Shown piece after piece: positions 8,706 through 18,919 of a DNA stretch of 50,851 nucleotides (position 1 is the stretch's first letter; each line of letters opens with the position of its first letter). Where the stretch lies: the NCBI RefSeq assembly GCF_001439925.1, contig NZ_LMBV01000001.1, forward strand, positions 442,443 through 493,293, read 5' to 3'. The notes under the pieces were generated by a model that saw nothing but the letters and a program-made list of their open reading frames with translations, searched no databases and had not been told where the DNA came from. The stretch is from Peribacillus muralis (lineage in GTDB: Bacteria; Bacillota; Bacilli; Bacillales; DSM-1321). Position numbers and translations under genes: made by a program.

Positions 8706-9704
8706 ATGATGGCAGAAAAACGTCATGAACAATTAGGCTTAAATGAGGAAACGGTTCTAGATATGTACCGGACAATGCTATTATCACGAAGGGTTGATGA
8801 GCGGATGTGGCTATTGAACCGGTCCGGGAAAATCCCCTTCGTGATTTCCTGCCAGGGGCAAGAAGCTGCGCAGGTTGGGGCAGCGTTTGCACTTGATCGG
8901 CAAAAGGATTATGTGTTGCCATATTATCGGGATGTCGGTGTGGTGCTAACCTTCGGAATGACCGCAAAAGACTTGATGCTATCAGGCTTTGCCAAAGAGG
9001 AAGATCCCAATTCCGGCGGCCGCCAGATGCCTGGACACTTTGGTCAAAAGAAAAACAGGATCGTCACTGGTTCATCGCCTGTTACGACTCAGGTGCCGCA
9101 TGCAGTCGGGATTGCACTTGCAGGGAAGATGGAAGGGAAGGATTTAGTAACCTTCGTAACGTTCGGGGAAGGCTCATCCAATCAGGGTGATTTTCATGAA
9201 GGTGCCAACTTCGCAGGGGTACATAAGCTGCCGGTGATTTTCATGTGTGAGAATAATAAGTATGCAATATCCGTCCCCATTTCGAAACAGCTATCGTGTG
9301 AAAATGTTTCCGACAGGGCAATCGGCTATGGCATGCCTGGGATAACCGTGGATGGCAATGACCCATTGGAAGTGTACGCAGCAGTGAAAGAAGCGGCAGA
9401 CCGTGCGCGGAGGGGAGAGGGCCCTACCCTTGTAGAAACGGTTTCATATCGGCTCACGCCTCATTCAAGTGATGATGATGACAGGAGCTACCGGACTGCC
9501 GACGAAGTGGCGGAAGCAAAAACAAAGGATTCGATCAAAACATTCGGAGCGTATTTAAAAGAAGTGGGAATTCTGGATGATGAATCTGAAAAACAAATGA
9601 ATGATGAGGTCATGAAGATAGTCAACGAAGCGACTGATTATGCTGAAAACGCTCCATATCCGAAGGCTGAAAGTGCGATGAACCATGTGTATGCACAAAA
9701 GTAA
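8706..9704 (+). CDS. bkdAA: Branched-chain 2-oxo acid dehydrogenase E1 alpha subunit
   Basis: Thiamine-diphosphate-dependent oxidative decarboxylation of branched 2-oxo acids, acting as an alpha2-beta2 E1 with BkdAB. 332 residues, normal length. The thiamine diphosphate/Mg motif is GEGSSNQGDFHEGANFA (starting GEG, ending NN further on in MCENNKYAIS), and the phosphorylation-loop equivalent is YRLTPHSSDDDDRSYR. N-terminal RRVDERMWLLNRSGKIPF is typical. Start ATG-ATG at 8706 after AGGAGG (8695-8701). Thirteen bases separate it from bkdAB, indicating tight co-translation. Regulated by the upstream sigma-54 promoter with the rest of the operon. Confidence 0.95.
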   Translation: MMAEKRHEQLGLNEETVLDMYRTMLLSRRVDERMWLLNRSGKIPFVISCQGQEAAQVGAAFALDRQKDYVLPYYRDVGVVLTFGMTAKDLMLSGFAKEEDPNSGGRQMPGHFGQKKNRIVTGSSPVTTQVPHAVGIALAGKMEGKDLVTFVTFGEGSSNQGDFHEGANFAGVHKLPVIFMCENNKYAISVPISKQLSCENVSDRAIGYGMPGITVDGNDPLEVYAAVKEAADRARRGEGPTLVETVSYRLTPHSSDDDDRSYRTADEVAEAKTKDSIKTFGAYLKEVGILDDESEKQMNDEVMKIVNEATDYAENAPYPKAESAMNHVYAQK

Positions 9705-9716
9705 GGGGGTTATAGA

Positions 9717-10700
9717 ATGCCAGTGATTTCTTATATAGATGCCGTAACGATGGCAATGAGGGAAGAGATGGAACGGGATTCCCGTGTATTCGTATTGGGA
9801 GAAGATGTTGGGAAAAAAGGTGGCGTCTTCAAAGCTACCAATGGTTTATATGACCAATTCGGTGAAGACAGGGTCATTGATACCCCGCTTGCTGAATCTG
9901 CCATTGCAGGGGTTGGAATTGGAGCAGCCATGTACGGACTTCGGCCAATAGCGGAAATGCAATTTGCCGATTTCATCATGCCTGCCATTAACCAAATAGT
10001 CTCAGAGGCTGCCAAAATTAGATATCGCTCCAATAATGATTGGAGCTGTCCCATGGTCATTCGTGCACCATATGGAGGAGGAATTCATGGGGCCCTGTAT
10101 CATTCACAATCGGTTGAAGCGATTTTTGCCAATCAGCCAGGATTGAAAATTGTGATGCCTTCGACTCCATATGATGTCAAGGGATTACTTAAAGCTGCCA
10201 TTCGCGATGAAGATCCCGTGCTTTTCTTCGAACATAAACGCGCCTACCGCTTGATCAAGGGAGAGGTGCCAACTGAAGATTATGTACTGCCGATCGGTAA
10301 GGCGGATGTGAAGCGGGAAGGGGAAGACATTACGGTCATCTCTTATGGGCTTTGCGTGCATTTTGCCCTGCAGGCAGCAGAAAAATTAGCTGCAGATGGA
10401 ATTTCCGCTCACGTTCTGGACCTGCGAACGGTCTATCCTTTAGACAAGGAAGCGATTATAGAAGCAGCCTCAAAAACGGGGAAAGTGCTTCTCGTTACCG
10501 AGGATAATAAGGAAGGAAGCATCATGAGTGAGGTAGCAGCCATCATTGCCGAGAATTGCCTGTTTGATTTGGATGCCCCGGTAAGACGGTTGGCTGGACC
10601 TGATGTGCCAGCCATGCCATATGCTCCTACGATGGAAAAACACTTTATGGTCAATCCAGACAAAGTGGAGAAAGCAATGAGGGAATTGGCAGAGTTTTAA
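9717..10700 (+). CDS. bkdAB: Branched-chain 2-oxo acid dehydrogenase E1 beta subunit
   Basis: Beta partner of BkdAA in the E1 heterotetramer; the transketolase-like N-terminal half contributes to thiamine diphosphate binding and the C-terminal half is the transketolase C domain. 327 residues. Motifs: VFVLGEDVGKKGGVFKAT (about 24-41), DTPLAESAIAGVGIGAA (about 56-72), MQFADFIMPA, RAPYGGGIHGALYHSQS (about 118-134), and EHKRAYR. Preceded by GTAAGGGGGT. Its last base is close to the bkdB control sequence: a possible ATG overlaps its stop, but the true bkdB start is at 10727. Confidence 0.95.
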   Translation: MPVISYIDAVTMAMREEMERDSRVFVLGEDVGKKGGVFKATNGLYDQFGEDRVIDTPLAESAIAGVGIGAAMYGLRPIAEMQFADFIMPAINQIVSEAAKIRYRSNNDWSCPMVIRAPYGGGIHGALYHSQSVEAIFANQPGLKIVMPSTPYDVKGLLKAAIRDEDPVLFFEHKRAYRLIKGEVPTEDYVLPIGKADVKREGEDITVISYGLCVHFALQAAEKLAADGISAHVLDLRTVYPLDKEAIIEAASKTGKVLLVTEDNKEGSIMSEVAAIIAENCLFDLDAPVRRLAGPDVPAMPYAPTMEKHFMVNPDKVEKAMRELAEF

Positions 10701-10726
10701 TGACTGTTAAGAAGGAGGAACGATTT

Positions 10727-12022
10727 ATGGCTATGGAGTTAATGAAGATGCCTCAATTAGGCGAAAGTGTCACAGAGGGAACCATCAGTAAATGGCTTGT
10801 AAAGCCTGGCGATCATGTCACGAAATACGACCCGCTGGCTGAGGTGATGACCGATAAAGTAAATGCTGAGGTTCCTTCTTCCTTTACCGGCATCATCAAG
10901 GAATTGAAAGCGGAAGAGAACCAAACGTTGGCAGTCGGGGAAGTCATTTGCTCGATCGAAGTTGAATCGGCAAAGGCTGATAACGAACATCAAGGGCAAG
11001 CTGCTTCTCAAACGGAGGAACAAGCTGGAACGCCTGATACGGGAGAAGTGAAGCAAGCAGCGGACCAATCAAGGAAAGCTCGCTATTCACCTGCCGTGTT
11101 GAAACTTTCCCAGGAGCATGGAATCGACCTTTCCAAAGTGAAAGGAACGGGAAGTGAAGGGCGGATCACCCGCAAGGATTTACTTAAGCTTGTAGAGTCC
11201 GGCACCATTCCTGGCGCGGACGAGCCTGCTTTGATAACGGAAGCGGCCCGTGAAGAAACAGCTCCTCCACTGACCCGGCCCTCAGCAGCAGAAGGCACCG
11301 TATCACCTGTTTCGACTGCTACTGGCGATAAGGAAATTGCCATTACCGGCGTGCGTAAAGCAATCGCCTCCAATATGTTAAAAAGTAAGCACGAAATTCC
11401 CCATGCTTGGACGATGGTGGAAGTGGACGCAACCAATATGGTAAAGCTGCGTGATAAGCTTAAATCCGGCTTTAAACAAAAAGAAGGCTATAATTTAACG
11501 TACTTCGCCTTTTTTGTAAAAGCGGTCGCTCAAGCGCTAACGGAATTCCCGCAGCTTAATTCAATGTGGGCAGGCGATAAGATCATCCAAAAGAAAGAAA
11601 TCAATATTTCGATTGCCGTTGCAACGGAAGATGCCTTATTTGTACCTGTCATCAAAAATGCCGATGAAAAATCGATTAAAGGGATTGCCAGGGAGATACA
11701 AGAGCTTGCATCGAAAGTGAAGGCGGGCAAGTTAAAAGCAGAGGATATGCAGGGCGGCACGTTCACAGTGAACAACACAGGTTCATTCGGTTCCGTGCAG
11801 TCGATGGGAATCATTAACTATCCACAAGCGGCGATTTTACAAGTCGAAACGATCGTAAAACGTCCAGTCGTGATAAATGACATGATTGCCGTACGCGACA
11901 TGGTGAATCTCTGTCTATCTCTTGACCACCGAGTATTGGACGGGCTCGTTTGCGGCCATTTCCTTGCCAGGGTCAAAGAAATCATCGAAAACATGTCCAA
12001 AGACAACACCTCCATTTACTAA
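10727..12022 (+). CDS. bkdB: Lipoamide acyltransferase (E2) of branched-chain keto acid dehydrogenase
   Basis: Transfers the branched acyl group from E1 to CoA, giving isobutyryl-, isovaleryl- or 2-methylbutyryl-CoA. 431 residues. The N-terminal lipoyl domain has its lipoylated lysine in EVMTDKVNAEVPS (K44). A flexible Ala/Glu/Thr-rich linker follows, then the peripheral subunit-binding domain (YSPAVLKLSQEHGIDLSKV, about 121-139), a second linker, and the catalytic domain with DHRVLDG near the C-terminus (His and Asp of the active site). An ATG at 10700 overlaps bkdAB but has no ribosome site; AAGGAGGA at 10712-10719 fixes the start at 10727. Last gene of the operon, followed by a terminator. 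Confidence 0.95.
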   Translation: MAMELMKMPQLGESVTEGTISKWLVKPGDHVTKYDPLAEVMTDKVNAEVPSSFTGIIKELKAEENQTLAVGEVICSIEVESAKADNEHQGQAASQTEEQAGTPDTGEVKQAADQSRKARYSPAVLKLSQEHGIDLSKVKGTGSEGRITRKDLLKLVESGTIPGADEPALITEAAREETAPPLTRPSAAEGTVSPVSTATGDKEIAITGVRKAIASNMLKSKHEIPHAWTMVEVDATNMVKLRDKLKSGFKQKEGYNLTYFAFFVKAVAQALTEFPQLNSMWAGDKIIQKKEINISIAVATEDALFVPVIKNADEKSIKGIAREIQELASKVKAGKLKAEDMQGGTFTVNNTGSFGSVQSMGIINYPQAAILQVETIVKRPVVINDMIAVRDMVNLCLSLDHRVLDGLVCGHFLARVKEIIENMSKDNTSIY

Positions 12023-12030
12023 AAGAACGA

Positions 12031-12064
12031 AAAAGGAAGGCCGAATAGGTCCTTCCTTTTTTTG
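12031..12064 (+). terminator. Terminator after bkdB
   Basis: AAAAGGAAGG (12031-12040) pairs with CCTTCCTTTT (12051-12060) and is followed by more T. It separates the bkd operon from mutA, so mutAB-meaB probably has its own promoter in 12065-12297. Confidence 0.88.
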
Positions 12065-12297
12065 TCCGCCTGTTTCCTTAGAAAAACATCGACAAATATG
12101 GTATTTTTGCTATTATTTTAGAGAGGACTGTTCTAATACAGGGCAGGTGAAAAAAGTTCCATTACCTTAAATTTCAAGAAAATTATGATAGAATGTTAGT
12201 ATAAACCAAATCATATGGATGGGAGGGTGGTTTTCTTATCTAACCTGACTGAGCGTTCGTTCTCCATAAAAAAGGATGGGACGTTTGCGTTTGAACC

Positions 12298-14196
12298 ATG
12301 ATAAGAAAGCGATTACAAGTGGAGCTTAAAGATGTAAAAAACATTACCTTTCCGTTGCCTTCTTTAGAAGAGTGGAAAGAAGCCGTCGAAGTCACTTTAA
12401 GAGGTAAAACGATCGATCAATTGAAAACGGATACATATGAAGGCATCACCCTTGATCCGCTCTATACGGAAACATTTGATTCAAGAGCAAAAAAAGCGGA
12501 ATTACCAGGATTCTTTCCTTACACGCGTGGGACCTCTCCAATGGGTTATTACGAAAAACCTTGGCTAGTTGTCCAGCCTGTAGGCGGTATCACGGCAAAA
12601 GAGGTAAATGAAAAAATGCTGGCAGCGTTCAAACGCGGCCAAAATGTTGTCGCATTCCCGGCTCGATTGCTAGCCGAAGGAGCAAGGCTTGAACACTTGA
12701 TCAATAATATCCCATTAAAGAACATACCAGTTTTCATCGATCTAAAGGGAGGACAAAAAAGGTTCCTCCCACAATTCAAAGCTGCCAGTGAATCACAACA
12801 TACACCATTGACAGGCGTTCTTGCAGAAGATCCGATCGCACAGTGGCTCATTGTGGGCCAGTTGCCGGAAAATACGGATGAGTACTTCGCGGAATGGTTG
12901 AAGACGATTGAAGAGTATCAAAAGGTAGGTCAGGATGTAAAAACCGTCCTGATCGATACGGCTGTATACCATAATGGCGGAGCGAATGCCGTGCAAGAAA
13001 TCTCGTACGGATTATCGGTTGCGGTCCAATATTTATTGGAAGGGCAAAAACAAGGCGTCCCTATCGCTTCCCTTGCCGAAAAAATCGTTTTCTCCTTTGC
13101 CGTGGACTCCAATTATTTCATGACCATCGCTAAGCTAAGGGCAGTGAGGCGGCTTTGGGCCTGTCTTGCTGAAGCTTTCGAAACAGATGCGGAGCATTTT
13201 AAAATGTCGATACATGCCGTTACGTCCGAATTGACGGAAACGTTATATGATGAACATGTCAACATCCTTAGGACCGCCAACCAAGCTTTCGCAGCCGCGA
13301 TTGGTGGCATCGACTATCTTCAAATTCATCCATTCAATCATGCAAGTGGCGGAACGGATGATTTTTCGGAAAGAATCGCCCGTAACATACACTTGATTTT
13401 AAAAGAAGAAACGAATATAACGAACGTCGTCGATCCTGCAGGCGGTTCTTGGTATGTTGAGCAATTAACGGATGAATTGGCTGATAAAGCTTGGCTGAAA
13501 TTCCTTGAAATCGACGAAGCAGGCGGCATATTGAACCTGATCAAGCAAGGATCCCTCCAGAAGGAAATAGCTGAGGTATTTCAAGAAAGAATTCAAAATG
13601 CAGCTTATAGGAAAGAGAGCATCATCGGGACGAATGTATATCCGAATCCAGCAGATCGGATTAAGGCTCCTGCACAAGCTGACCGCGAGTCATATATGAA
13701 GGTTGAGAAGGCCATTGGAATTACGCCAATTGCCTTGGGTCGAGTGTCTGTTCAGTTTGAACGGATTAGACTGCGCAGTGAAAAACACAAAGCAAATACC
13801 GGAGCGTCACCGAAGATCGGCTTGATTAATTTAAAAGACATCAAATCCTATAAACCTCGTGCCGACTTCACAAAAGGGCTGGCTGCAGCAGGAGGTATCG
13901 AAACACTTGAAAGTGATGGCTGTCAAACTGTTGAAGATGCAATCGAATACGTGACTGCAACCAATCTTGCTATCTATTGTGTTTGCGGCAGCGATGCTGA
14001 TTACCTGGAATTAGCGGTAGCCGTCATTAGTGAGATTAAGATTAAGTTCCCCGATATCCATATTTATCTCGCCGGCAAGCAGCAAAAGGATTTGGAAAGC
14101 ATGCTAAGCGAAGCTGGTGTCAAAGATTTCATTCATGTTAAAACGAATGCTATTGCCGTTATAGAGGAATTATTGCATGAGCTAGGGGTGAACTGA
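12298..14196 (+). CDS. mutA: Methylmalonyl-CoA mutase small subunit
   Basis: Non-catalytic beta subunit of the adenosylcobalamin-dependent mutase that converts (R)-methylmalonyl-CoA to succinyl-CoA. 632 residues. The N-terminal mutase TIM-barrel is recognisable ([67 protein letters not shown]). The C-terminal B12-like domain (about 510-632) lacks the DxHxxG cobalamin-ligand motif, as expected for a small subunit. The start is uncertain: ATG at 12298 gives a plausible N-terminus, but the best purine-rich site (AAGGATGGGA, 12271-12280) is about 17 bases away; an internal start at GTG 12316 is possible. Two bases separate its stop from mutB. Confidence 0.88.
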   Translation: MIRKRLQVELKDVKNITFPLPSLEEWKEAVEVTLRGKTIDQLKTDTYEGITLDPLYTETFDSRAKKAELPGFFPYTRGTSPMGYYEKPWLVVQPVGGITAKEVNEKMLAAFKRGQNVVAFPARLLAEGARLEHLINNIPLKNIPVFIDLKGGQKRFLPQFKAASESQHTPLTGVLAEDPIAQWLIVGQLPENTDEYFAEWLKTIEEYQKVGQDVKTVLIDTAVYHNGGANAVQEISYGLSVAVQYLLEGQKQGVPIASLAEKIVFSFAVDSNYFMTIAKLRAVRRLWACLAEAFETDAEHFKMSIHAVTSELTETLYDEHVNILRTANQAFAAAIGGIDYLQIHPFNHASGGTDDFSERIARNIHLILKEETNITNVVDPAGGSWYVEQLTDELADKAWLKFLEIDEAGGILNLIKQGSLQKEIAEVFQERIQNAAYRKESIIGTNVYPNPADRIKAPAQADRESYMKVEKAIGITPIALGRVSVQFERIRLRSEKHKANTGASPKIGLINLKDIKSYKPRADFTKGLAAAGGIETLESDGCQTVEDAIEYVTATNLAIYCVCGSDADYLELAVAVISEIKIKFPDIHIYLAGKQQKDLESMLSEAGVKDFIHVKTNAIAVIEELLHELGVN

Positions 14197-14197
14197 A

Positions 14198-16390
14198 ATG
14201 AAAAAACCGAATTTTTCAACGATAAACCCAATCAGGGCTGAAAGAAAAGGAACGGTTGAAGCATGGAAAGAAGAAGCCGAAAAAGCCGTTGGAGAAAATA
14301 TTGAAGATTTATTGTTTGAAACGAATGAACAAATAAAGGTTAAACCGCTTTATGCAAAAGCAGATAATCAGGATTTGGAGCATATGGAAAGTATGCCTGG
14401 CATCGCCCCATTTACAAGAGGGCCTTATCCCTCGATGTACGTCAACCGTCCATGGACGGTCCGTCAATATGCAGGTTTTTCGACTGCAGAGGAATCCAAT
14501 GCGTTTTACAGACGTAATCTGGCGATGGGGCAGAAGGGACTATCCGTTGCCTTTGATTTAGCCACACACCGTGGCTATGACTCCGATCATCCACGCGTTG
14601 TCGGTGATGTGGGGAAGGCGGGAGTTGCGATTGATTCCATTCTGGACATGAAAATCCTATTCGACGGGATTCCGCTTGATCAGATGTCTGTGTCTATGAC
14701 GATGAACGGTGCCGTTTTACCTATTCTGGCTTTTTACATCGTGACAGCAGAGGAGCAAGGCGTCACACAGGATAAACTATCAGGCACGATTCAGAATGAT
14801 ATCCTAAAGGAATATATGGTTCGGAATACGTATATTTACCCACCCGAAATGTCGATGAAAATCATCGCCGACATTTTTGAATATACTTCCAAATATATGC
14901 CTAAATTCAATTCCATCTCCATCTCGGGATATCATCTGCAAGAGGCTGGCGCCCCTGCGGATATCGAGCTTGCCTATACGTTGGCCGATGGCCTTGAATA
15001 TGCTCGTACAGGCATGAAAGCAGGCATAGCTATCGATAAATTCGCGCCGCGGCTGTCATTTTTCTGGGCTGTAGGGCTGAACTACTTCATGGAAGTGGCG
15101 AAAATGAGGGCCGCTCGGTTCATTTGGGCAAAACTGATGAAGCAATTCGAACCGACAAACAAAAAAGCGCTGGCATTGAGGACTCATTCCCAAACCTCTG
15201 GCTGGAGCCTTTCCGAGCAGGATCCGTTTAACAACGTCTCACGAACGTTGATCGAAGCACATGCTGCTGCACTTGGCCATACACAATCCTTGCATACGAA
15301 TGCTCTGGATGAGGCGATTGCGCTGCCTACCGATTTTTCGGCGCGGATTGCCCGTAACACACAGCTTTTTTTGCAGGAGGAGACGGGAATTACCAAGGTC
15401 ATCGATCCGTGGGCTGGATCATACTATGTAGAATCGCTCACGAATGAACTAATAGAACGTGCTTGGACTCACATCGAAGAAATCGAGGATCTTGGAGGGA
15501 TGGCAAAGGCCATTGAAACGGGACTCCCTAAAATGCGAATCGAGGAAGCCGCCGCAAAGCGACAGGCTAAAATCGATTCCCAAGATGAAACGATTGTCGG
15601 CGTCAATAAATATCGTTTGAAAAAAGAAGATCCGATTGAAATACTGGAAATCGACAATACCGCCGTTCGCGAAAGCCAGCTTAAACGTTTGCGAGAATTG
15701 AAAGGGAAACGTGATCAGGCAAAGGTGGATGAAGCCCTTCAGGCATTAACCGCAGCAGCCGGAACTGGTGAAGGGAATCTGCTTGAATTGGCTGTGCAGG
15801 CTGCTAGAGTGAGGGCCTCGTTAGGTGAAATCTCGGATGCGATCGAAGAAGTTGCTGGCCGCCACAAAGCGACGATCCGTTCCATAAGCGGCGTTTATAG
15901 CGCTGCATACTCAAGAGAAGCAGAGATTGGAGAAGTTGTCCGCATGACGGAGGAATTTCTTGAAAACGAAGGAAGAAGACCACGTTTGCTTATGGCCAAA
16001 ATGGGCCAGGACGGCCATGATCGCGGAGCTAAGGTGGTGGGGACGGGGTTTGCAGATTTGGGCTATGATGTCGATATCGGTCCATTATTCCAAACACCGG
16101 AAGAAACGGCCTTGCAGGCTGTCGAAAATGATGTACACGTAGTTGGCATGAGCTCACTTGCTGCCGGACATAAAACATTGTTGCCGCAGCTTATGTCGGA
16201 ACTGAAGAAATTGGGACGCGAAGACATCATCGTGATTGTTGGCGGCGTCATTCCCGCACAAGATTACGAGTACTTAATGGAAAATGGTGCCTCAGCCATT
16301 TTCGGACCTGGAACGGTCATTCCCCAGGCAGCGAAAAAGGTGCTTTTCGAAATATATAGCCGTCTCGGATATGAAGAAGTGACCGAATAA
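14198..16390 (+). CDS. mutB: Methylmalonyl-CoA mutase large (catalytic) subunit
   Basis: Catalytic alpha subunit of methylmalonyl-CoA mutase: radical rearrangement of (R)-methylmalonyl-CoA to succinyl-CoA. 730 residues, normal length. The N-terminal substrate barrel ([57 protein letters not shown]) is complete, and the C-terminal cobalamin domain has [14 protein letters not shown], in which His of DGHDRG (about residue 607) is the lower cobalt ligand. MutA lacks this motif, confirming the division of labour. It follows mutA by one base and shares one base with meaB (TAATG), so the three genes are translationally coupled. Confidence 0.96.
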   Translation: MKKPNFSTINPIRAERKGTVEAWKEEAEKAVGENIEDLLFETNEQIKVKPLYAKADNQDLEHMESMPGIAPFTRGPYPSMYVNRPWTVRQYAGFSTAEESNAFYRRNLAMGQKGLSVAFDLATHRGYDSDHPRVVGDVGKAGVAIDSILDMKILFDGIPLDQMSVSMTMNGAVLPILAFYIVTAEEQGVTQDKLSGTIQNDILKEYMVRNTYIYPPEMSMKIIADIFEYTSKYMPKFNSISISGYHLQEAGAPADIELAYTLADGLEYARTGMKAGIAIDKFAPRLSFFWAVGLNYFMEVAKMRAARFIWAKLMKQFEPTNKKALALRTHSQTSGWSLSEQDPFNNVSRTLIEAHAAALGHTQSLHTNALDEAIALPTDFSARIARNTQLFLQEETGITKVIDPWAGSYYVESLTNELIERAWTHIEEIEDLGGMAKAIETGLPKMRIEEAAAKRQAKIDSQDETIVGVNKYRLKKEDPIEILEIDNTAVRESQLKRLRELKGKRDQAKVDEALQALTAAAGTGEGNLLELAVQAARVRASLGEISDAIEEVAGRHKATIRSISGVYSAAYSREAEIGEVVRMTEEFLENEGRRPRLLMAKMGQDGHDRGAKVVGTGFADLGYDVDIGPLFQTPEETALQAVENDVHVVGMSSLAAGHKTLLPQLMSELKKLGREDIIVIVGGVIPAQDYEYLMENGASAIFGPGTVIPQAAKKVLFEIYSRLGYEEVTE

Positions 16391-17511
16391 TGAGTGATTA
16401 CAAAAAACCGGAATGGTTCGATCCCGACAATCAGGAGGGTTTTGCATCTACATTAAAACCAGGCGTGGAGTTAAAAGCAAGCCTTAACAAACCATCAACA
16501 AGCAAATTCGTCAAAAAGCATGATCGAACCATACCAATCCAAGCACTGAAAAAAGGAATCATAACGGGAGACAGGGCAAGTCTTGCTAAAGGTATTACAC
16601 TGATTGAAAGCAACGCTGCCCATCATTTTGATTTTGCACAGGAGTTGCTGCATTCCGTCCTTCCCGATACAGGGCGGTCGATTCGAATCGGAATTTCCGG
16701 GGTGCCCGGTGCCGGGAAAAGCACGTTCATCGAGACGTTCGGAACCTATTTATGTGACAGGGGCCATAAGGTTGCCGTCCTTGCCGTCGATCCGAGCTCT
16801 TCCATTAACGGGGGGAGTATACTTGGTGATAAGACGAGGATGGAGGAATTGGCGAGAAATCCCCGCGCCTTCATCAGACCCTCACCTTCAGAAGGTACTT
16901 TAGGAGGCGTTCATCGTAAAACAAGGGAAACGATGCTGCTTTGTGAAGCGGCAGGATTTGATGTTATCCTTATTGAAACGGTCGGTGTCGGTCAGAGTGA
17001 AGCTCTCGTTCGCAGCATGGTGGATTTCTTCATGCTCCTTGTCCTGACGGGCGCCGGCGATGAATTACAAGGAATGAAAAAAGGGATCATGGAACTTGTC
17101 GATGGGATTGTGGTCAACAAAGCGGATGGTGATAATATCCCGCTTGCGATTAGAACGAAGTCGGAATATAGCAGGATACTGCACTTTCTCCAGCCAGCGA
17201 CGAAAGGGTGGGCAGGGAAAGCCTATACATGTTCTAGCATAACCGGAAAAGGAATTCCTGAGCTTTGGGAGGTCTTGACGGATTTTTCCGATACGACAAA
17301 AAAATCTGGTGTTTTCCAGGAACGGAGAAGAATGCAAGCTAAGGAATGGCTTTATTCATTAATGGATCATCAGCTTAAAAGAATGTTCTATAAAAATGAA
17401 GCCATCAAGGAGCTGCTCCCTATCCTTGAGAACGAGGTGATGTCTGGTAATAAAACGGTCACCGCTGCCGTTAAGCAGGCATTTCAAGCTTTTATGGACA
17501 AACTTAAGTGA
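16390..17511 (+). CDS. meaB: Methylmalonyl-CoA mutase-associated GTPase MeaB
   Basis: G-protein chaperone that protects methylmalonyl-CoA mutase and controls loading and release of its cobalamin cofactor. 373 residues. P-loop GVPGAGKST (104-112) within GISGVPGAGKSTFIETFG; Walker B-like IETVGVGQSE; base-recognition VNKADGDN; C-terminal helical dimerisation arm. The start overlaps the mutB stop codon by one base. N-terminal 45 residues are longer and more polar than in the shortest homologues. The gene ends the mutAB-meaB operon before a strong terminator. Confidence 0.93.
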   Translation: MSDYKKPEWFDPDNQEGFASTLKPGVELKASLNKPSTSKFVKKHDRTIPIQALKKGIITGDRASLAKGITLIESNAAHHFDFAQELLHSVLPDTGRSIRIGISGVPGAGKSTFIETFGTYLCDRGHKVAVLAVDPSSSINGGSILGDKTRMEELARNPRAFIRPSPSEGTLGGVHRKTRETMLLCEAAGFDVILIETVGVGQSEALVRSMVDFFMLLVLTGAGDELQGMKKGIMELVDGIVVNKADGDNIPLAIRTKSEYSRILHFLQPATKGWAGKAYTCSSITGKGIPELWEVLTDFSDTTKKSGVFQERRRMQAKEWLYSLMDHQLKRMFYKNEAIKELLPILENEVMSGNKTVTAAVKQAFQAFMDKLK

Positions 17512-17512
17512 A

Positions 17513-17557
17513 AAAAGGAGGGGTACGCATGTATCTTATGCATACCTCCTCCTTTTG
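17513..17557 (+). terminator. Terminator after meaB
   Basis: AAAAGGAGGGGTACGCAT pairs with ATGCATACCTCCTCCTTTT around a short loop immediately after the meaB stop; it ends the mut operon. Confidence 0.85.
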
Positions 17558-17723
17558 TATGAAGTGAAGCTTTCTTGTTGTTACACATATGTTTCCCACT
17601 TCGATTTCGTTTTAAACTTGTTCGTCAAAAGCTTTAGTAGAAAATAGCAGGTAAATTTATTGAATCAAGATGTGGCAATTGATATGATAGGGTTGAAGAG
17701 AAAACTTGGAAGGGGCACATACG

Positions 17724-18161
17724 ATGAATATGGATTTTAATTTTTTGATGAACGATGTGGTCAAGCAGGCTCGCGATGAGATCAAGACTGCTGGATATAC
17801 AGAATTGACGACTCCCGAGGAAGTAGAAGAAGTTTTTGCCCAAAAAGGATCGACGCTTGTCATGATCAACTCCGTCTGCGGTTGCGCCGGAGGAATAGCA
17901 AGACCGGCAGCGGCTCATGCAATCCATAACGACAAACGCCCAAATCAGCTTGTAACGGTTTTTGCAGGCCAAGACAAAGCGGCAACGGAGAAGGCACGGA
18001 ATTATTTCGAAGGGTATCCGCCATCCTCTCCATCATTCGCCTTGCTTAAGGATGGAAAGATCATCACGATGATAGAACGTCATGAAATTGAAGGTCATCA
18101 CCCGATGTCAGTTGTTGAAAAATTACAAGACTACTTCGATCAATATTGCGAAGAAGTGTAA
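17724..18161 (+). CDS. brxB: Bacilliredoxin BrxB (YqiW family)
   Basis: Bacilliredoxin that removes bacillithiol from S-bacillithiolated proteins after oxidative stress; cytoplasmic. 145 residues, thioredoxin-like fold of the YphP/YqiW family with the diagnostic CGC motif in [15 protein letters not shown] (about residues 55-57 of the 145). Other family segments: [26 protein letters not shown] and [13 protein letters not shown] at 17706 lies in frame upstream, but GGAAGGGG at 17708-17715 belongs to the ATG at 17724. Single gene with its own terminator; in B. subtilis yqiW likewise follows the bkd region. Confidence 0.93.
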   Translation: MNMDFNFLMNDVVKQARDEIKTAGYTELTTPEEVEEVFAQKGSTLVMINSVCGCAGGIARPAAAHAIHNDKRPNQLVTVFAGQDKAATEKARNYFEGYPPSSPSFALLKDGKIITMIERHEIEGHHPMSVVEKLQDYFDQYCEEV

Positions 18162-18210
18162 GTCATAGACTAGCTAAAAAACGCTTAATCGTAATCACAT
18201 ATTAAATGTT

Positions 18211-18252
18211 GGAGTAAGGATGGTTAGTAAGATAATCCTTACTCCTTTTTTT
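18211..18252 (+). terminator. Terminator after brxB
   Basis: GGAGTAAGGAT pairs with ATCCTTACTCC and is followed by seven T. Confidence 0.88.
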
Positions 18253-18382
18253 AATCCTCTATTAAATATTTAACATACAAATTAATTAAAGGTTGTTTAA
18301 GGTATACATATAAGCTGACCATATTACTTACTATGGCTTTAACAGGCTTTTTGACTTTTCTGTTGAATTATCGCACCGATAT

Positions 18383-18919
18383 TTACGTTTTTTTATCAAA
18401 GTACTGGATACCAGGGTCATTTGTAAAACGTTGAGGAGGGAATAATATTTTCTCTAAATATGGCGATGAAATATTATTAAATAAGTAATCTTCTTCTGTT
18501 TTAGCGGCGAAAAATTTTGCTTCTTCTTCAGTACGTTTTCCAGTCACGATATCGTGAAACAGGTTTACAAACAAAAAGTTCGCCTCCTCTGTATCACAAA
18601 TAACACTAACTTCTCCCTTTGTTCTATCAGGATAACAACTCCCATCAAAACGGGCAATTTTTTCAAATACGTCTATTGGAGTTCTATAATCAACGGTTTG
18701 TTCAAGAAAGTCTTCATGATTGGCAGGAAAATTATGTGGCACCGAATCTCGGTACAAAGTTGTACGTTTCCAGGGTCCGTTATTATACCAGATTAATCTA
18801 CTTGGTATTGCTTCTTGGGGATGGCCATATTTTTTTATGATTTTTATGGCTCCTTCTTTTTGTTCCTTTTCCCAAGAATTCATAATTTTATTTACATACT
18901 GTTGATAATCATTATTCAT
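18383..18919 (-). CDS. Conserved protein of unknown function
   Basis: 178 residues, no signal peptide or membrane segment, so probably cytoplasmic. I cannot assign a function. From memory, proteins of similar pattern occur widely in other bacteria: a short N-terminal helix (MNNDYQQYVNKIM), KYGHPQEAIPSRLIWYNNGP-WKRT, VPHNFPANHEDFLEQTVDY, KIARFDGSCYPDRTKGEVS, and EEANFLFVNLFHDIVTGKR. The absolute clustering of W, N, P and H residues suggests a small folded domain or enzyme. The start has GGGAGGTATTGTAATG on the minus strand, a good site. It is a lone gene facing away from its neighbours, more AT-rich than they are, in a spot where B. subtilis has no such gene; probably acquired. It has no obvious terminator of its own. 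Confidence 0.7.
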   Translation of the reverse strand: MNNDYQQYVNKIMNSWEKEQKEGAIKIIKKYGHPQEAIPSRLIWYNNGPWKRTTLYRDSVPHNFPANHEDFLEQTVDYRTPIDVFEKIARFDGSCYPDRTKGEVSVICDTEEANFLFVNLFHDIVTGKRTEEEAKFFAAKTEEDYLFNNISSPYLEKILFPPQRFTNDPGIQYFDKKT

